DNA of 64,000 bases from SURF-21 sp964462595 (GCA_964462595.1 CAYWXM010000019.1:1-64000), one strand, 5' to 3'. Numbered from the stretch's first letter, positions 17,963 to 26,510 are shown. Notes: generated from the sequence alone by a model not told the origin. Numbers and translations: made by a program.

Positions 17963-19549
17963 CTATTCCACCCCGAAGATGTAATGATAAACCGGCTGGC
18001 CTCCGTCTATCACTTCCACTTCCAACCCCTTGCCTTCCAGCAGGTCCATGAGCTCGGAGTGGTTCAGTCCATGCGCCTCGTCTCCGATAACCATGCTCAC
18101 CATCTCGTCTTCGTCGTCCAGCATGTTTTCGAGCAGCTTTCCCGCGGCCTCCAGTGCATCGGTGGAGGAGGAGACGATCTCGCCCCGGAAAAGACCGATG
18201 AAATTTTCCTTCTTTATCTTGCCGTGCTTTCCCTTGCTGTCACGCACCGCCACCGTGATCGCCCCGGTTTTCACCTGCTCCATGGCCCGGATCATTTTCT
18301 CGCGGTTGTACTCGAATTCGCCATGGGGATCGTATGCCACCATGGCCGCAAAGCCCTCGGTGATGGCGACCGCCGGTATTATCGCTACCTCCTTCTCCGT
18401 GAGTTCCCTGGTCTGTTCCGCCGCCGGGATGATGTTCTTATTGTTGGGGATGACCAGTACGCGGTCCTGCGGCAAACCCTCTATGGCGTCCAGCATCTCC
18501 GCGGTGCTGGGGTTCATGCTCTGCCCCCCGTCCACGATATGATCAACCCCCATAGAGCGCAGGATCTCCTTGATTCCGTCCCCCACCGCCACCGCGATGA
18601 CCCCGATGGGCTTGAGCTCTCTGGCCGCCCGCGCGGCATCCAACTCCTCCACCTGGATCTTGAGGTCGGTTATCTCCACGTCGCTCATGCGGCCGGTGCC
18701 CGACGCCTCTTCTATCACCTTGCCCAGTTCATCGGTGTGCACGTGCACGCGGTAGATCTTATCCCCCCCGACCACCAGCACCGAGCCTCCCAGCTCGTGC
18801 AGCTTCTCGCGGAATCGCTCCGCCTTCGAGTCCTTGCAGTGCAGTATGAACTGGGCCTCGTAACGGAAGTCCTCGGCCTCTGGAGGTTCGACTCCGGCCG
18901 TCTTGATCACTTCCTCCTCTATCACCTGCAATTCCTCGCCGGTCAGATAGGCAAGCATACCTTCGAAGATCGCCAGGAGGCCCCGTCCCCCCGCATCGAC
19001 CACACCGGCGTCCTTCAGCACCGGCAGGAGTTCTGGCGTATGATCGAGGGTTTCTCGCGCCTTCATCACCACGCCCGTGAACCAGTCCTCGAGGTTTTTA
19101 TGGCTGTCCACGCTGCGCGCTCCCTCCTCGGATGCCTCCCGAACTACCGTGAGTATGGTGCCTTCCACCGGCTTCATCACCGCACGATAGGCCACCTCGG
19201 AGCCCCGGGTCAGCGCCCTGGACATGATCTCTGCGTCCACGGCATCGTACTCCCCGATAACCTCGGTCATGCCCTTCAGTATCTGGGATAGCACCACGCC
19301 GGAGTTGCCTCTTGCCCCCATGAGGGAGCCGCGGGAGATAGCCTGGCAGATGGAGGACATGTCCCTCTTGCCCGAGCTCAGGATCGCTTCCTGCACCGCC
19401 TGCATGGTGAGAAGCATGTTGGTCCCGGTATCGCCGTCAGGCACCGGGAACACGTTCATGGCGTTTATCTCTTCCTTGTGGACTTTGAGGGCGCCTATGG
19501 CGATTTCGACGAAACCGACGAGGTCCGTGGCCTGCAATCTCTCGACCAA
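17963..19549 (-). CDS. FakA-like fatty acid kinase (DAK2/DegV-type)
   Basis: A 528-aa homologue of YloV/FakA, the kinase that phosphorylates FakB-bound fatty acids. The N-terminal DhaL-like ATP-binding domain contains NVFPVPDGDTGTNMLLTMQAV and GSLMGARGNSGVVLSQILKG. The centre has GVVDAGGRGLLAIFEGML, and the C-terminal DUF1949-like part reads FHLQ-free but DegV-like (IPNNKNIIPAAEQ, SMVIGDEAHGLN). The start is a TTG behind a GGGGGT site. asp23 is 17 nt upstream. Together with the DegV protein near 9.3 kb it would make a complete Fak system. Confidence 0.9.
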   Translation of the reverse strand: MVERLQATDLVGFVEIAIGALKVHKEEINAMNVFPVPDGDTGTNMLLTMQAVQEAILSSGKRDMSSICQAISRGSLMGARGNSGVVLSQILKGMTEVIGEYDAVDAEIMSRALTRGSEVAYRAVMKPVEGTILTVVREASEEGARSVDSHKNLEDWFTGVVMKARETLDHTPELLPVLKDAGVVDAGGRGLLAIFEGMLAYLTGEELQVIEEEVIKTAGVEPPEAEDFRYEAQFILHCKDSKAERFREKLHELGGSVLVVGGDKIYRVHVHTDELGKVIEEASGTGRMSDVEITDLKIQVEELDAARAARELKPIGVIAVAVGDGIKEILRSMGVDHIVDGGQSMNPSTAEMLDAIEGLPQDRVLVIPNNKNIIPAAEQTRELTEKEVAIIPAVAITEGFAAMVAYDPHGEFEYNREKMIRAMEQVKTGAITVAVRDSKGKHGKIKKENFIGLFRGEIVSSSTDALEAAGKLLENMLDDEDEMVSMVIGDEAHGLNHSELMDLLEGKGLEVEVIDGGQPVYHYIFGVE

Positions 19550-19566
19550 TTATCGCACCCCCATAT

Positions 19567-19923
19567 TCAGTCGACCCTGACGCCCTGGACGTGGACCTGC
19601 ACCTCGTCGACTTTGAGCCCGGTCGAGCTCTCCACCATGTATTTGACCTGTTCGATGAGATTATGGGCGACCTCGGCGATATTGATGCCCGCCTCCACGA
19701 TAACGTAAAGGTCGAAGCTCAGGACGTCACCGACCCGCTTCAGCCTTACCCCTTTGCGCAGCGATTCCCTGCCCAGGAGCTCCGCTACCCCCTCGTGAAA
19801 ACTCTGGCTGGCCATGCCCACGATACCATAACAGCGCGTACACGTCAGGCCGGCAAGGTCCGCCAGCACGTCGTCGCTTATGCTGATATTCCCCAGCTCA
19901 CTATGCGTGTTTTCCCCGTTCAC
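19567..19923 (-). CDS. Asp23/Gls24 family envelope stress protein
   Basis: A 118-aa Asp23/YloU-type protein: ISDDVLADLAGLTCTRCYGIVGMAS, then VIVEAGINIAEVAHNLIEQV and VDEVQVHVQGVRV, all typical. The GTG start has GGGGAG about 6 nt upstream; the longer ATG extension runs through non-conserved sequence. A good -10 (TATAAT, 19964-19969, minus) lies about 40 nt upstream, with no clear -35. The gene leads the asp23-fakA-recG operon, divergent from rpmB. Members are linked to the cell envelope and membrane anchoring. Confidence 0.9.
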   Translation of the reverse strand: MNGENTHSELGNISISDDVLADLAGLTCTRCYGIVGMASQSFHEGVAELLGRESLRKGVRLKRVGDVLSFDLYVIVEAGINIAEVAHNLIEQVKYMVESSTGLKVDEVQVHVQGVRVD

Positions 19924-20110
19924 TTTCTCTCCCCGGATCCGGCCGCCAACATGGAATAGACTGATTATATCAATCGTAAAGGACCATAGACTATAATCCG
20001 ACCTTCCGGGAAACGTTACATCGAAATCCCGTCGCCCGCCACCCCCGTCCTTTTCCCTGCTCCTTTGCATATGCCCGTTGCGTCAATAGAAAACCACTCG
20101 AAAGCTCATC

Positions 20111-20139
20111 TTGTATGCGCCGGGGGGTTCTGGTAACAT
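20111..20139 (+). promoter_or_regulatory. predicted sigma-70-type promoter for rpmB
   Basis: TTGTAT, a 17-nt spacer and TAACAT precede rpmB by about 27 nt, and a GAGGAGG ribosome-binding site follows. Both hexamers differ from consensus in two positions, but spacing and placement are ideal. Confidence 0.55.
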
Positions 20140-20166
20140 ACAGCCGTATGCTTTGAGGAGGTATAT

Positions 20167-20355
20167 ATGTCAAGGATATGTGACGTTTGCGGCAAGAAGC
20201 CAAGTTTTGGTTTCAACGTCAGCCATTCCCACCGCAAGACGAAGCGGCGTTGGAATCCCAATATACAGAGAATACGGGTTATCAAAGACGGCAAGCCGAC
20301 CCATATGAACGTGTGCACGAAATGCATGAAGGCGGGCAAGGTCGACCGTTACTGA
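20167..20355 (+). CDS. rpmB: 50S ribosomal protein L28
   Basis: A 62-aa L28. The N-terminus MSRICDVCGKKPSFGFNVSH carries the first CxxC, then SHSHRKTKRRWNPNIQ, and NVCTKCMKAGKV supplies the second CxxC, so this is the zinc-binding form. The ATG follows GAGGAGG by 7 nt. It is the first plus-strand gene of the window and is divergent from asp23, a pairing also seen in Firmicutes. Confidence 0.97.
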   Translation: MSRICDVCGKKPSFGFNVSHSHRKTKRRWNPNIQRIRVIKDGKPTHMNVCTKCMKAGKVDRY

Positions 20356-20549
20356 CATATCCGGCTTCGGCTGCAGGCAACCATTCCAGCACGTCCAGCA
20401 GGCTCTTTCCATAAGGCTTTTCCTCTTTCACCTCCGGATTCGCCGCATCACCTCATGGCTCTTAACCATACGCCAGAATCCCTGCATCTTGTATTTCCAG
20501 CAGCCTCGCGAGTCAACCCCGGACGGGAGTCCCACATCCAGATAACAAG

Positions 20550-20576
20550 GGTGACGGGGCTGAACGCCCCGCCACC
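20550..20576. terminator. hairpin between convergent rpmB and lipoprotein gene
   Basis: An 11-bp GC-rich stem (GGTGACGGGGC / GCCCCGCCACC, one mismatch on this strand and G-U on the other) with a 5-nt loop. On the minus strand it is followed by CTTGTTAT, a moderately U-rich tail, so it most likely ends the lipoprotein transcript. It may also stop rpmB read-through. Confidence 0.55.
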
Positions 20577-20641
20577 TCAGTTCATGCTTACATTACGAAA
20601 CTGGAATGCGGCTTAACCCCCGCTATCGGCGAGCGACAGCT

Positions 20642-21232
20642 CTAATTCTCCAGCTTCTTGTCGAGTTTTATCTGGTTGGCTTCCTCGGCAAGTTCATCGC
20701 CAGCCTCGCCCAGCTCCTCTATCTTCGTTAACTCCTCGCTTTCCATCATCAGGGTGATGATATCGACATCCTGACCCTGTGCCATGGCCCCGAGAGCGGT
20801 GATGAGCTTTTCCACCAGCTGCGAGGTATATTGGAGCTGTTCGAGGTAGGCGTCAGTCGCCTCGATCATTTTGGACGCGTACTCCTTGTAGTCCTCCACT
20901 CCATCCAGCGCGTTTATCTTTTCGTATTCCGCTTTCGCCGCCTCGAGGTCCGTTTCTATGCCACTAAGTATGCCCTCGACCTGCTCCTGCATGGCATCTC
21001 CGGCATCACCGGACAGGGCGGACATGTCGCCCCCCATGGCCGTCGATGCGAGATCAGTCTGCATGGCCGCCAGTTCCTCCGTCTTGAGCATGACGGAGTC
21101 CATGTACTTGTCCCCTGCCATCATAAGGCTCTTAGCCTCGTCCTTGTTGGCATCGCCTCCGCACCCCGCAAGAAAGGCCAGCATCGACAGGGTGAGCGCG
21201 GTGACAAACAGGATCGTCACTGCTTTTTTCAT
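20642..21232 (-). CDS. putative lipoprotein of unknown function
   Basis: A 196-aa exported protein. The chosen ATG (MKKAVTILF) sits 7 nt after GGGAGGT. The signal peptide ends in a lipobox LAFLAGC, so Cys is probably lipidated and the protein anchored outside the membrane. The mature part is acidic, mostly helical, and rich in Met, Ala and Glu, with no cysteine after the lipobox. I recognise no family. It is a single-gene unit; the region upstream holds a decayed gene. Confidence 0.75.
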   Translation of the reverse strand: MKKAVTILFVTALTLSMLAFLAGCGGDANKDEAKSLMMAGDKYMDSVMLKTEELAAMQTDLASTAMGGDMSALSGDAGDAMQEQVEGILSGIETDLEAAKAEYEKINALDGVEDYKEYASKMIEATDAYLEQLQYTSQLVEKLITALGAMAQGQDVDIITLMMESEELTKIEELGEAGDELAEEANQIKLDKKLEN

Positions 21233-21361
21233 CTCCATACCTCCCGTTTTTCTTCTGATTACACTTTCCAAAATAGTTTATTCAACCCGAAACGGGTTTA
21301 TCCTTTATCGGGGACCGAGATGAGCCCCCGTAGTTTCATATCTCCTTCACGCCACGCCGTT

Positions 21362-21616
21362 TCAAGGGGTGACGCCTCTCCTGTATTTAGGCAAAGCACT
21401 CGCCTCGAGCTCTGCGCCGTCCCTTAAATCGTACACGGATACCCTGTCTCCTTCCAGCATCGCCACAGAGGGCACCCCGTCGCCCTTGGGTAGAGAGGGG
21501 CTTCCGGGTTACAGACCAGCAGGCTCCCGTGTTCCCAGATGCCGTGAATGGAGGTGTGGCCCGAACCTCCAGGCGGCAAGGTCCCCATGTGTATCGCTTA
21601 TCATGCCCACTTTCAT
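21362..21616 (-). pseudogene. decayed YfcE/MJ0936-type metallophosphodiesterase
   Basis: Read on the minus strand, the start gives MKVGMISDTHGDLAAW, the metal-binding N-terminus of YfcE-like phosphodiesterases. The centre of the enzyme, roughly 80-100 residues, is missing. A second frame then gives GHTSIHGIWEHGSLLVCNP, the family's GHTH-x-INP end with the last His changed to Ser. One missing G shifts back to the first frame for PGSPSLPKGDGVPSVAMLEG. The first frame hits TAA at the junction. Internal deletion plus a frameshift marks a pseudogene. It lies between thiD and the lipoprotein gene. Confidence 0.8.
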
Positions 21617-21786
21617 CTCGCAGGCTCCCTTCCGGCGATCTTTTTCGACAGCCTGCTCCGGCAAATATCCATGAAAATCATCGTGGAGGTGTGATCAACA
21701 TACCCCTGCATGTTCCTTGTTCTTTCCCGCATCTATTACATGTTCCACATGTACCTTCACACGCAAAAGATACACCTGCGGGAGAA

Positions 21787-22587
21787 TCACGCGCCAGTGG
21801 TATCGACCGGTACCAGGTTCACCGGACCCCTTCCACCGCCGATCCGCAGCGCGTTTTCCAGCGCCCTGCGCACGTCCATCTTCCCACCCGCCGCCGCGTC
21901 CAGCGGGTTCTGGCCCCTCGCCAGACGAGCGGCAACCGCCGCCGAGAAGACACAACCGGTGCCGTGATCGTCCTGTGCCCGTATGCGGTGCGCCGAGAGT
22001 TCCACCATTTCACGGCCATCGAAGAACACGTCCGGAGATTCCGCCCCTCCCATGTGCCCTCCCTTCACCACCACACATGCCGGCCCCAGGGTCTTGAGGC
22101 TGCGGGCGGCCTTCTTCATTCCCTCGACCCCTTCCACCACTTCCCTGAGTATGGCCGAGGCCTCGGCCAGGTTGGGGGTGAAGACCAGGGCGCGGGGCAG
22201 CAGCGCTTCCACAATCGCCTCCAGGCCACCCTCATCCAGCAGGGGTTGGCCGCTCGACGATACCGCCACGGGATCCACGACCAGGCGCTCAATATCCCGG
22301 TATTGCAGCGCCTCCGCAACCGCCCGCACGATGCCGTCATTGGCGAGCATGCCCGTCTTCACCGCCGCCACATCCATATCGTCCAGCACTGCCGCTATCT
22401 GGGAGATGACGACATCGACGGGGAGGTCGAAGCGCGATATAACCTCCTTGGTATTCTGCGAGGTGACACTGGTGATCGCGCTGGCGCCATGCACTCCCAG
22501 GGCATGGAATGTCTTGATGTCCGCCTGTATACCGGCCCCTCCCCCGGAATCGGAACCGGCGATGGTGAGAACGACCGGCACGCGCAT
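21787..22587 (-). CDS. thiD: HMP/HMP-P kinase ThiD
   Basis: ThiD phosphorylates hydroxymethylpyrimidine (phosphate) to HMP-PP for thiamine synthesis. The 266-aa protein starts MRVPVVLTIAGSDSGGGAGIQADIKTF, from memory the canonical opening, with AAGGAGGG 6 nt before the ATG. Further motifs are AVKTGML, VVDPVAVSSSGQPLL, FTPNLAEA and DDHGTGCVFSAAVAARLARG (anion hole and catalytic Asp). It is the last gene of the thiE-thiC-thiL-thiD operon and starts 3 nt before the thiL end region. Confidence 0.96.
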   Translation of the reverse strand: MRVPVVLTIAGSDSGGGAGIQADIKTFHALGVHGASAITSVTSQNTKEVISRFDLPVDVVISQIAAVLDDMDVAAVKTGMLANDGIVRAVAEALQYRDIERLVVDPVAVSSSGQPLLDEGGLEAIVEALLPRALVFTPNLAEASAILREVVEGVEGMKKAARSLKTLGPACVVVKGGHMGGAESPDVFFDGREMVELSAHRIRAQDDHGTGCVFSAAVAARLARGQNPLDAAAGGKMDVRRALENALRIGGGRGPVNLVPVDTTGA

Positions 22588-22589
22588 CT

Positions 22590-23570
22590 CTAACCCTCCT
22601 TGAAATGCTCGTAGCCAGTGCGGTGCGTATCGACCCGTTTTCCGGACGCGTCCAGCAAGGACACGGCCTCTCCCGGAATTATCTTTCCCACCACACTCAC
22701 GTCCATTTCGGAGCACAGGGTCCCGGCATTACTTTCATCCACAGTGAATATGAGCTCGTAATCCTCCCCCCCGAAGAGGGCTGCCGCCCTTGCGTCCTCT
22801 CCCAGCTCTTGCGCGATGTCCAGGGCGGCGTCTGATATCGGGACTTCATCCACGAAGACCTCCGCTCCCGCTCCGCTCTCCTCGCAGATATGCCCCAGGT
22901 CGCGCAGCAACCCGTCGCTCACGTCTATGGCCGCCGCTGCCCCCAGTTCCAGTGCCCTCCTGCCTTCCGCGACCCGTGGCCGGGGATAGAGATGCCGCCT
23001 CGCGCATTCGCCGGAGTCTTCCCCGCCCGCCATCAACCAGCGCAGGCCCAGGTAGGAATCGCCCAGGGTACCGGTGACCAGGACCAGCTGACCCGGCTTC
23101 GCTGCGCCGCGGGTTAGAAACTTATCCCCGGGAATATTCCCCACCAGGGAGACGGATATGAACATGTCGTGGGGGGAACGCACGATGTCGCCACCCACGA
23201 CCGCACAGGAGTATTCGTCGCCACAATCCCTCAGGCCGCGGTAGATCTCCTCCACCGCCTCTACCTCGGTCTCTGCGGTGAGGCCGATGACCACGAGCGC
23301 GAAGCCGGGGGCGCATCCACCCATGGAGGCCAGGTCGGATACGTTCACGGCGAGGGATTTGTAGCCGAGGGAATGCCATGAGGTATAGGCCGGTTTAAAA
23401 TGGACACCCTCCACCACGGCGTCAGCGGTATAAGCCCACAACCCTCCCGCACGGGACCGGAATACCGCGGTGTCGTCACCTATGCCGCAGACCAGGCCCT
23501 CGCGCTCGCCCCCCAGTATTTCGCGCAGCCTGGCGATGATCCCGAATTCACCCGCTTCCTCGACCCGCAA
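22590..23570 (-). CDS. thiL: thiamine-monophosphate kinase ThiL
   Basis: ThiL makes thiamine diphosphate from thiamine monophosphate and ATP. The 326-aa product has LVCGIGDDTAVF (metal/ATP site), TADAVVEGVHFK, SLAVNVSDLASMGG, VVGGDIVRSP, and AAIDVSDGLLRDLGH with the C-terminal GGEDYELIFTV. The start is TTG with GGAGG 6-7 nt upstream. It sits between thiC (about 23 nt upstream) and thiD. Confidence 0.96.
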   Translation of the reverse strand: MRVEEAGEFGIIARLREILGGEREGLVCGIGDDTAVFRSRAGGLWAYTADAVVEGVHFKPAYTSWHSLGYKSLAVNVSDLASMGGCAPGFALVVIGLTAETEVEAVEEIYRGLRDCGDEYSCAVVGGDIVRSPHDMFISVSLVGNIPGDKFLTRGAAKPGQLVLVTGTLGDSYLGLRWLMAGGEDSGECARRHLYPRPRVAEGRRALELGAAAAIDVSDGLLRDLGHICEESGAGAEVFVDEVPISDAALDIAQELGEDARAAALFGGEDYELIFTVDESNAGTLCSEMDVSVVGKIIPGEAVSLLDASGKRVDTHRTGYEHFKEG

Positions 23571-23592
23571 TTAGAAACCTCCATTCATCTCG

Positions 23593-24903
23593 TCAACATA
23601 CAGCGCTGTCCTCGCATCCGAGGTATTCGGCCACGAAGCGCATGGCGCACAGATCCCCGCACATGGTGCAGGCTTCCTCCCCTTCGACCTGGCGCTCTCC
23701 GAACAGCCGGCGCGCGGTAACGGGGTCCAGGGCCAGCCGCAATTGATCTCCCCAGCGCAAGGCCTTTCTTGCCTTGCTCATGCGCAGGTCCCATTCCCTG
23801 GCTCCCGGTATCCCTCGCGCAATATCCGCGGCATGGGCCGCTATCCGCGTGACGATAACTCCCTCCCGCACGTCCTCGGCCGTCGGCAGACCCAGGTGCT
23901 CTCGCGGGGTTACGTAGCACAGGAAATCGGCCCCGTTCATGGCCGCAATGGCTCCGCCTATGGCGGACGCTACATGGTCGTAGCCGGCGGCCACGTCCGT
24001 GACCAGCGGCCCCAGGACGTAGAAAGGCGCTCCGCGGGTTATGGCCTTGGCCATGCGCACGTTCGCCTCTACCTGGTGCATGGGAACATGCCCGGGCCCT
24101 TCCACCATACACTGCACCCCCGCCTCCCGGCTTCGCTTGACCAGTTCACCCAGGATCACCAGCTCCGCGATCTGGGAAGCGTCCGAGGCGTCCTCTATAC
24201 ACCCGGGCCGCAGGCCGTCCCCCAGGGACAGGGTGACCTCGTACCTGCGGGCGATGTCCAGCAGGCGGTCGAATTCGCTGTACAGGGGGTTCTCCTCGCC
24301 GTTATGCAATATCCAACCGGCAAGGAACGCACCCCCCCTGCTCACGATATCCGCGATCCTCGGGTTGGCCTTGAGGGACTCCAGCACGCCCGCGGTAACC
24401 CCGCAGTGAACGGTGATGAAATCCACGCCGGAGGCGCAGTGGTCCTCGATGGCGCGGAACATGTCGTCCGGGGTCATGGCGACGATACTGCCTTTTTCGT
24501 CGATGGAGCGCAACGCTGCCTGGTAGATGGGTACGGTACCGACCGGAATGGGTGAGTTGGCGATCACCGCGTCTCTCACCCTGTCGATCGGTCCCCAGGA
24601 GGAGAGGTCCATGACCGCGTCGGCTCCCGCTTCCACCGCCGCCCGCAGCTTGAGCAGCTCCTCTTCCATGCCCACGTAATCGCTGGAGGTGCCGATATTC
24701 GCGTTTACCTTTATTCGCGAGCCCCCTCCAATTACCCGCGGGCTTTTCATCTCTCGCCTCTTGTTATAAGGCATCACTGCCGTACCCTTGATAAGGGCCT
24801 CAGCCAGGTCGCCCAGCTCCATCCTCTCGTCCGCCGCCACCTTTTGCAGGACCGGCGTTACCGACCCCCGCCTCAGCTCTTCCAGCATCGTTTTTCCGTT
24901 CAT
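23593..24903 (-). CDS. thiC: phosphomethylpyrimidine synthase ThiC
   Basis: ThiC is the radical SAM enzyme that rearranges 5-aminoimidazole ribotide into HMP-P. The 436-aa protein shows INVNANIGTSSD-like KVNANIGTSSDY, VGTVPIYQAALR, DFITVHCGVT, and the C-terminal cluster motif CTMCGDLCAMR (CX2CX4C) near residue 415. It is the short form without the long plant/proteobacterial N-terminal domain. GGGAGG lies 6 nt upstream of the ATG. The C-terminal AEYLGCEDSAVC ends normally. Oxygen sensitivity of the cluster suits an anaerobe. Confidence 0.97.
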   Translation of the reverse strand: MNGKTMLEELRRGSVTPVLQKVAADERMELGDLAEALIKGTAVMPYNKRREMKSPRVIGGGSRIKVNANIGTSSDYVGMEEELLKLRAAVEAGADAVMDLSSWGPIDRVRDAVIANSPIPVGTVPIYQAALRSIDEKGSIVAMTPDDMFRAIEDHCASGVDFITVHCGVTAGVLESLKANPRIADIVSRGGAFLAGWILHNGEENPLYSEFDRLLDIARRYEVTLSLGDGLRPGCIEDASDASQIAELVILGELVKRSREAGVQCMVEGPGHVPMHQVEANVRMAKAITRGAPFYVLGPLVTDVAAGYDHVASAIGGAIAAMNGADFLCYVTPREHLGLPTAEDVREGVIVTRIAAHAADIARGIPGAREWDLRMSKARKALRWGDQLRLALDPVTARRLFGERQVEGEEACTMCGDLCAMRFVAEYLGCEDSAVC

Positions 24904-24906
24904 CTT

Positions 24907-25554
24907 CTACCTCCCTGGCACGCAGGAATCAACCAGCCGGCGCAGGCGCCTTGCCGCCTCGGTCATATCCGCCGCACCGGTCACCGCGGATATGACCGCG
25001 ATGCCGTCCGCACCGGCCTCGAATACCTGCCTCGCGTTTCTCTCACTTATACCGCCTATAGCCACGATGGGCAGCTCTACGGCCTCCCTTATCCTCCTCA
25101 GACCCTCCAAACCGATAGGGGCCACTGCATCCGCCTTGCTGGGCGTCTCGAATACCGGGCCTACACCGAGATAGTCCGCACCGTCGCCCGCGGCCGCTAC
25201 GGCCTCCTCGACGTTGGTCGCGGATATCCCTATGACCATGTTCCCGCCCACCAGCTCCCGTGCGGCGCCCGCCGTCAGATCTTCCTGCCCCAGGTGTACC
25301 CCGTGCGCGCCCGCAGACTGGGCCACGTCGACGCGGTCGTTCACGACGAACAGGCATCCGGAACCCTCTTCCTCGAGCATCTCCCTTATCCGTAATGCAT
25401 GTTCGTACATATCCCGGGCTCCGATCTCTTTATCACGCAGCTGGATGGCGTCCGCACCCCCAACCAGCGCCGCCCTGGCCACGTCCAGGTGTCCTCGCCC
25501 CCGTAAGTGTTCCGCACACGTGACGATATAGAGCCCCAGTTTCAGGCTACTCAC
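24907..25554 (-). CDS. thiE: thiamine-phosphate synthase ThiE
   Basis: ThiE couples HMP-PP with thiazole phosphate. The 215-aa TIM-barrel sequence contains LYIVTCAE, GGADAIQLRDKEI, FVVNDRVDVAQSAGAHGVHLGQEDL, YLGVGPVFETPSK and IVAIGGISERN, all conserved. The GTG start has GGAG 8 nt upstream. It is the first gene after the TPP riboswitch leader (25.7 kb); thiC begins 3 nt after its stop. No thiazole genes (thiG/S/H) are in the window. Confidence 0.96.
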   Translation of the reverse strand: MSSLKLGLYIVTCAEHLRGRGHLDVARAALVGGADAIQLRDKEIGARDMYEHALRIREMLEEEGSGCLFVVNDRVDVAQSAGAHGVHLGQEDLTAGAARELVGGNMVIGISATNVEEAVAAAGDGADYLGVGPVFETPSKADAVAPIGLEGLRRIREAVELPIVAIGGISERNARQVFEAGADGIAVISAVTGAADMTEAARRLRRLVDSCVPGR

Positions 25555-25651
25555 GTTTCGTCTCCAGCCATATTCTCGACCCGTCTCTCTCCCGGGCTCA
25601 GATTGCCTTCCGGCCTAAACGCTCGGAAGCGTTCAGGCACTGACCCACCGT

Positions 25652-25685
25652 AAATAAAAGCCGCAAACCCGAACTGGCATGCGGC
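25652..25685 (-). terminator. Rho-independent terminator downstream of the TPP aptamer
   Basis: On the minus strand GCCGCA and TGCGGC form a perfect 6-bp stem, extendable by inner CC/GG pairs, followed by TTTTATTT. It lies about 20 nt after the aptamer and about 100 nt before thiE, where a riboswitch expression platform is expected. Ligand-bound aptamer would allow this stem and switch off the thi genes. Confidence 0.7.
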
Positions 25686-25704
25686 GCGATATCACTCTCT
25701 TTAC

Positions 25705-25782
25705 CACGTTTCCTCCGCTGGCATGACCCAGATCAGGTTCAGGAGTATGCTCTCAGCCCCCGCTCGGGAGCACCCCCACATG
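25705..25782 (-). promoter_or_regulatory. TPP riboswitch (THI element)
   Basis: The minus strand reads GGGGGTGC, a short variable stem, GGGGGCTGAGA (the CUGAGA pyrimidine-sensing loop), then CCTGAACCTGATCTGGGTCA and CCAGCGGAGGAAACGTGG. These are the conserved P2-P5 parts of the thiamine pyrophosphate aptamer in the right order. It lies upstream of thiE-thiC-thiL-thiD on the same strand, so it senses the pathway's end product. Confidence 0.95.
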
Positions 25783-25822
25783 GCATATATTCTCTTTTCA
25801 GTGGCGGTCCCCTGTTCGGCCG

Positions 25823-25852
25823 CCTATACATTTATGATAACGCAGACCGCAA
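25823..25852 (-). promoter_or_regulatory. possible promoter of the thi operon
   Basis: TTGCGG, an 18-nt spacer and TATAGG on the minus strand lie about 40 nt upstream of the TPP aptamer. Both boxes are imperfect, so this is tentative; placement just before the riboswitch is the main support. Confidence 0.35.
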
Positions 25853-25940
25853 GGCGAAAAAAGGGCATGGGTCAAAGCCGTCCTGATGCGCACACACCCA
25901 CGATTTGGGTATAATCTCAAACGAAAGGAGGGTATATGTG

Positions 25941-26495
25941 ATGGCAGAGAAGAAAAAAGACGAGGAGAAATCCGCAAAGGAAAAGGGGGGCAAGGCAGCC
26001 GCCAGGAAGTCTCCCGCCAAGAAACCCGCCAGGAAAACGGCCGCCAAAAAGCCCATGGGGGATAAGCCGGGAAAGGGGGCCGATGCCTCGGAGAAGCCGC
26101 CACAGGATAAGGTCGAGCCTCTTTTGGAAGAGGAACGCGAGGCGGCAGCGGAAGAGGGGCCCGTGGAAGCGCCACCGCAGGAGAAGGAAGAGGAGCTCAG
26201 CGAGGAGGAGATCAGGCGCCTCCTGGAGGAGAGCCTTGAAACGGTGACCGTCGCGGATATCGTGCTCACCATGATGAACCAGCTTGCCAGCACGGGCTAC
26301 ATGAAGATGGGCCTGCCGGAGAGCGTGAACATGAAGTACCGCGATTTCGCCCAGGCCAGGCTGGCCATAGATACGCTCGAGGCCATGCTCAAGGCAGCGG
26401 AGGGAAAAGTGCCTGGTGAGCTCCTGCAGCCGTTCAGGGGCACGCTGGCCAACCTGCAGATGAACTACGTGCAGTTGATGCGTGGCAATACTTAA
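25941..26495 (+). CDS. DUF1844 protein with histone-H1-like basic tail
   Basis: A 184-aa protein in two parts. Residues 1-55 are Lys/Ala/Pro-rich (AAARKSPAKKPARKTAAKKP), like histone H1 or actinobacterial HU tails, then an acidic linker (EEEREAAAEEG). Residues about 100-180 are a DUF1844 domain: VTVADIVLTMMNQLASTGYM, then YRDFAQARLAIDTLEAML. AGGAGG lies 9 nt upstream of the ATG; an in-frame GTG one codon earlier is also possible. TATAAT at 25910-25915 may be the -10. The tail suggests nucleic-acid binding; function unknown. Confidence 0.8.
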   Translation: MAEKKKDEEKSAKEKGGKAAARKSPAKKPARKTAAKKPMGDKPGKGADASEKPPQDKVEPLLEEEREAAAEEGPVEAPPQEKEEELSEEEIRRLLEESLETVTVADIVLTMMNQLASTGYMKMGLPESVNMKYRDFAQARLAIDTLEAMLKAAEGKVPGELLQPFRGTLANLQMNYVQLMRGNT

Positions 26496-26510
26496 CGGGA
26501 GAGCGCGATA

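Noticed and set aside
16904..19291. Very long plus-strand open frame (795 codons) opposite recG and the FakA-like gene
   Set aside because: Shadow of two well-supported genes on the other strand; composition is His/Gln/Leu-rich without any family motif, as expected in GC-rich DNA.
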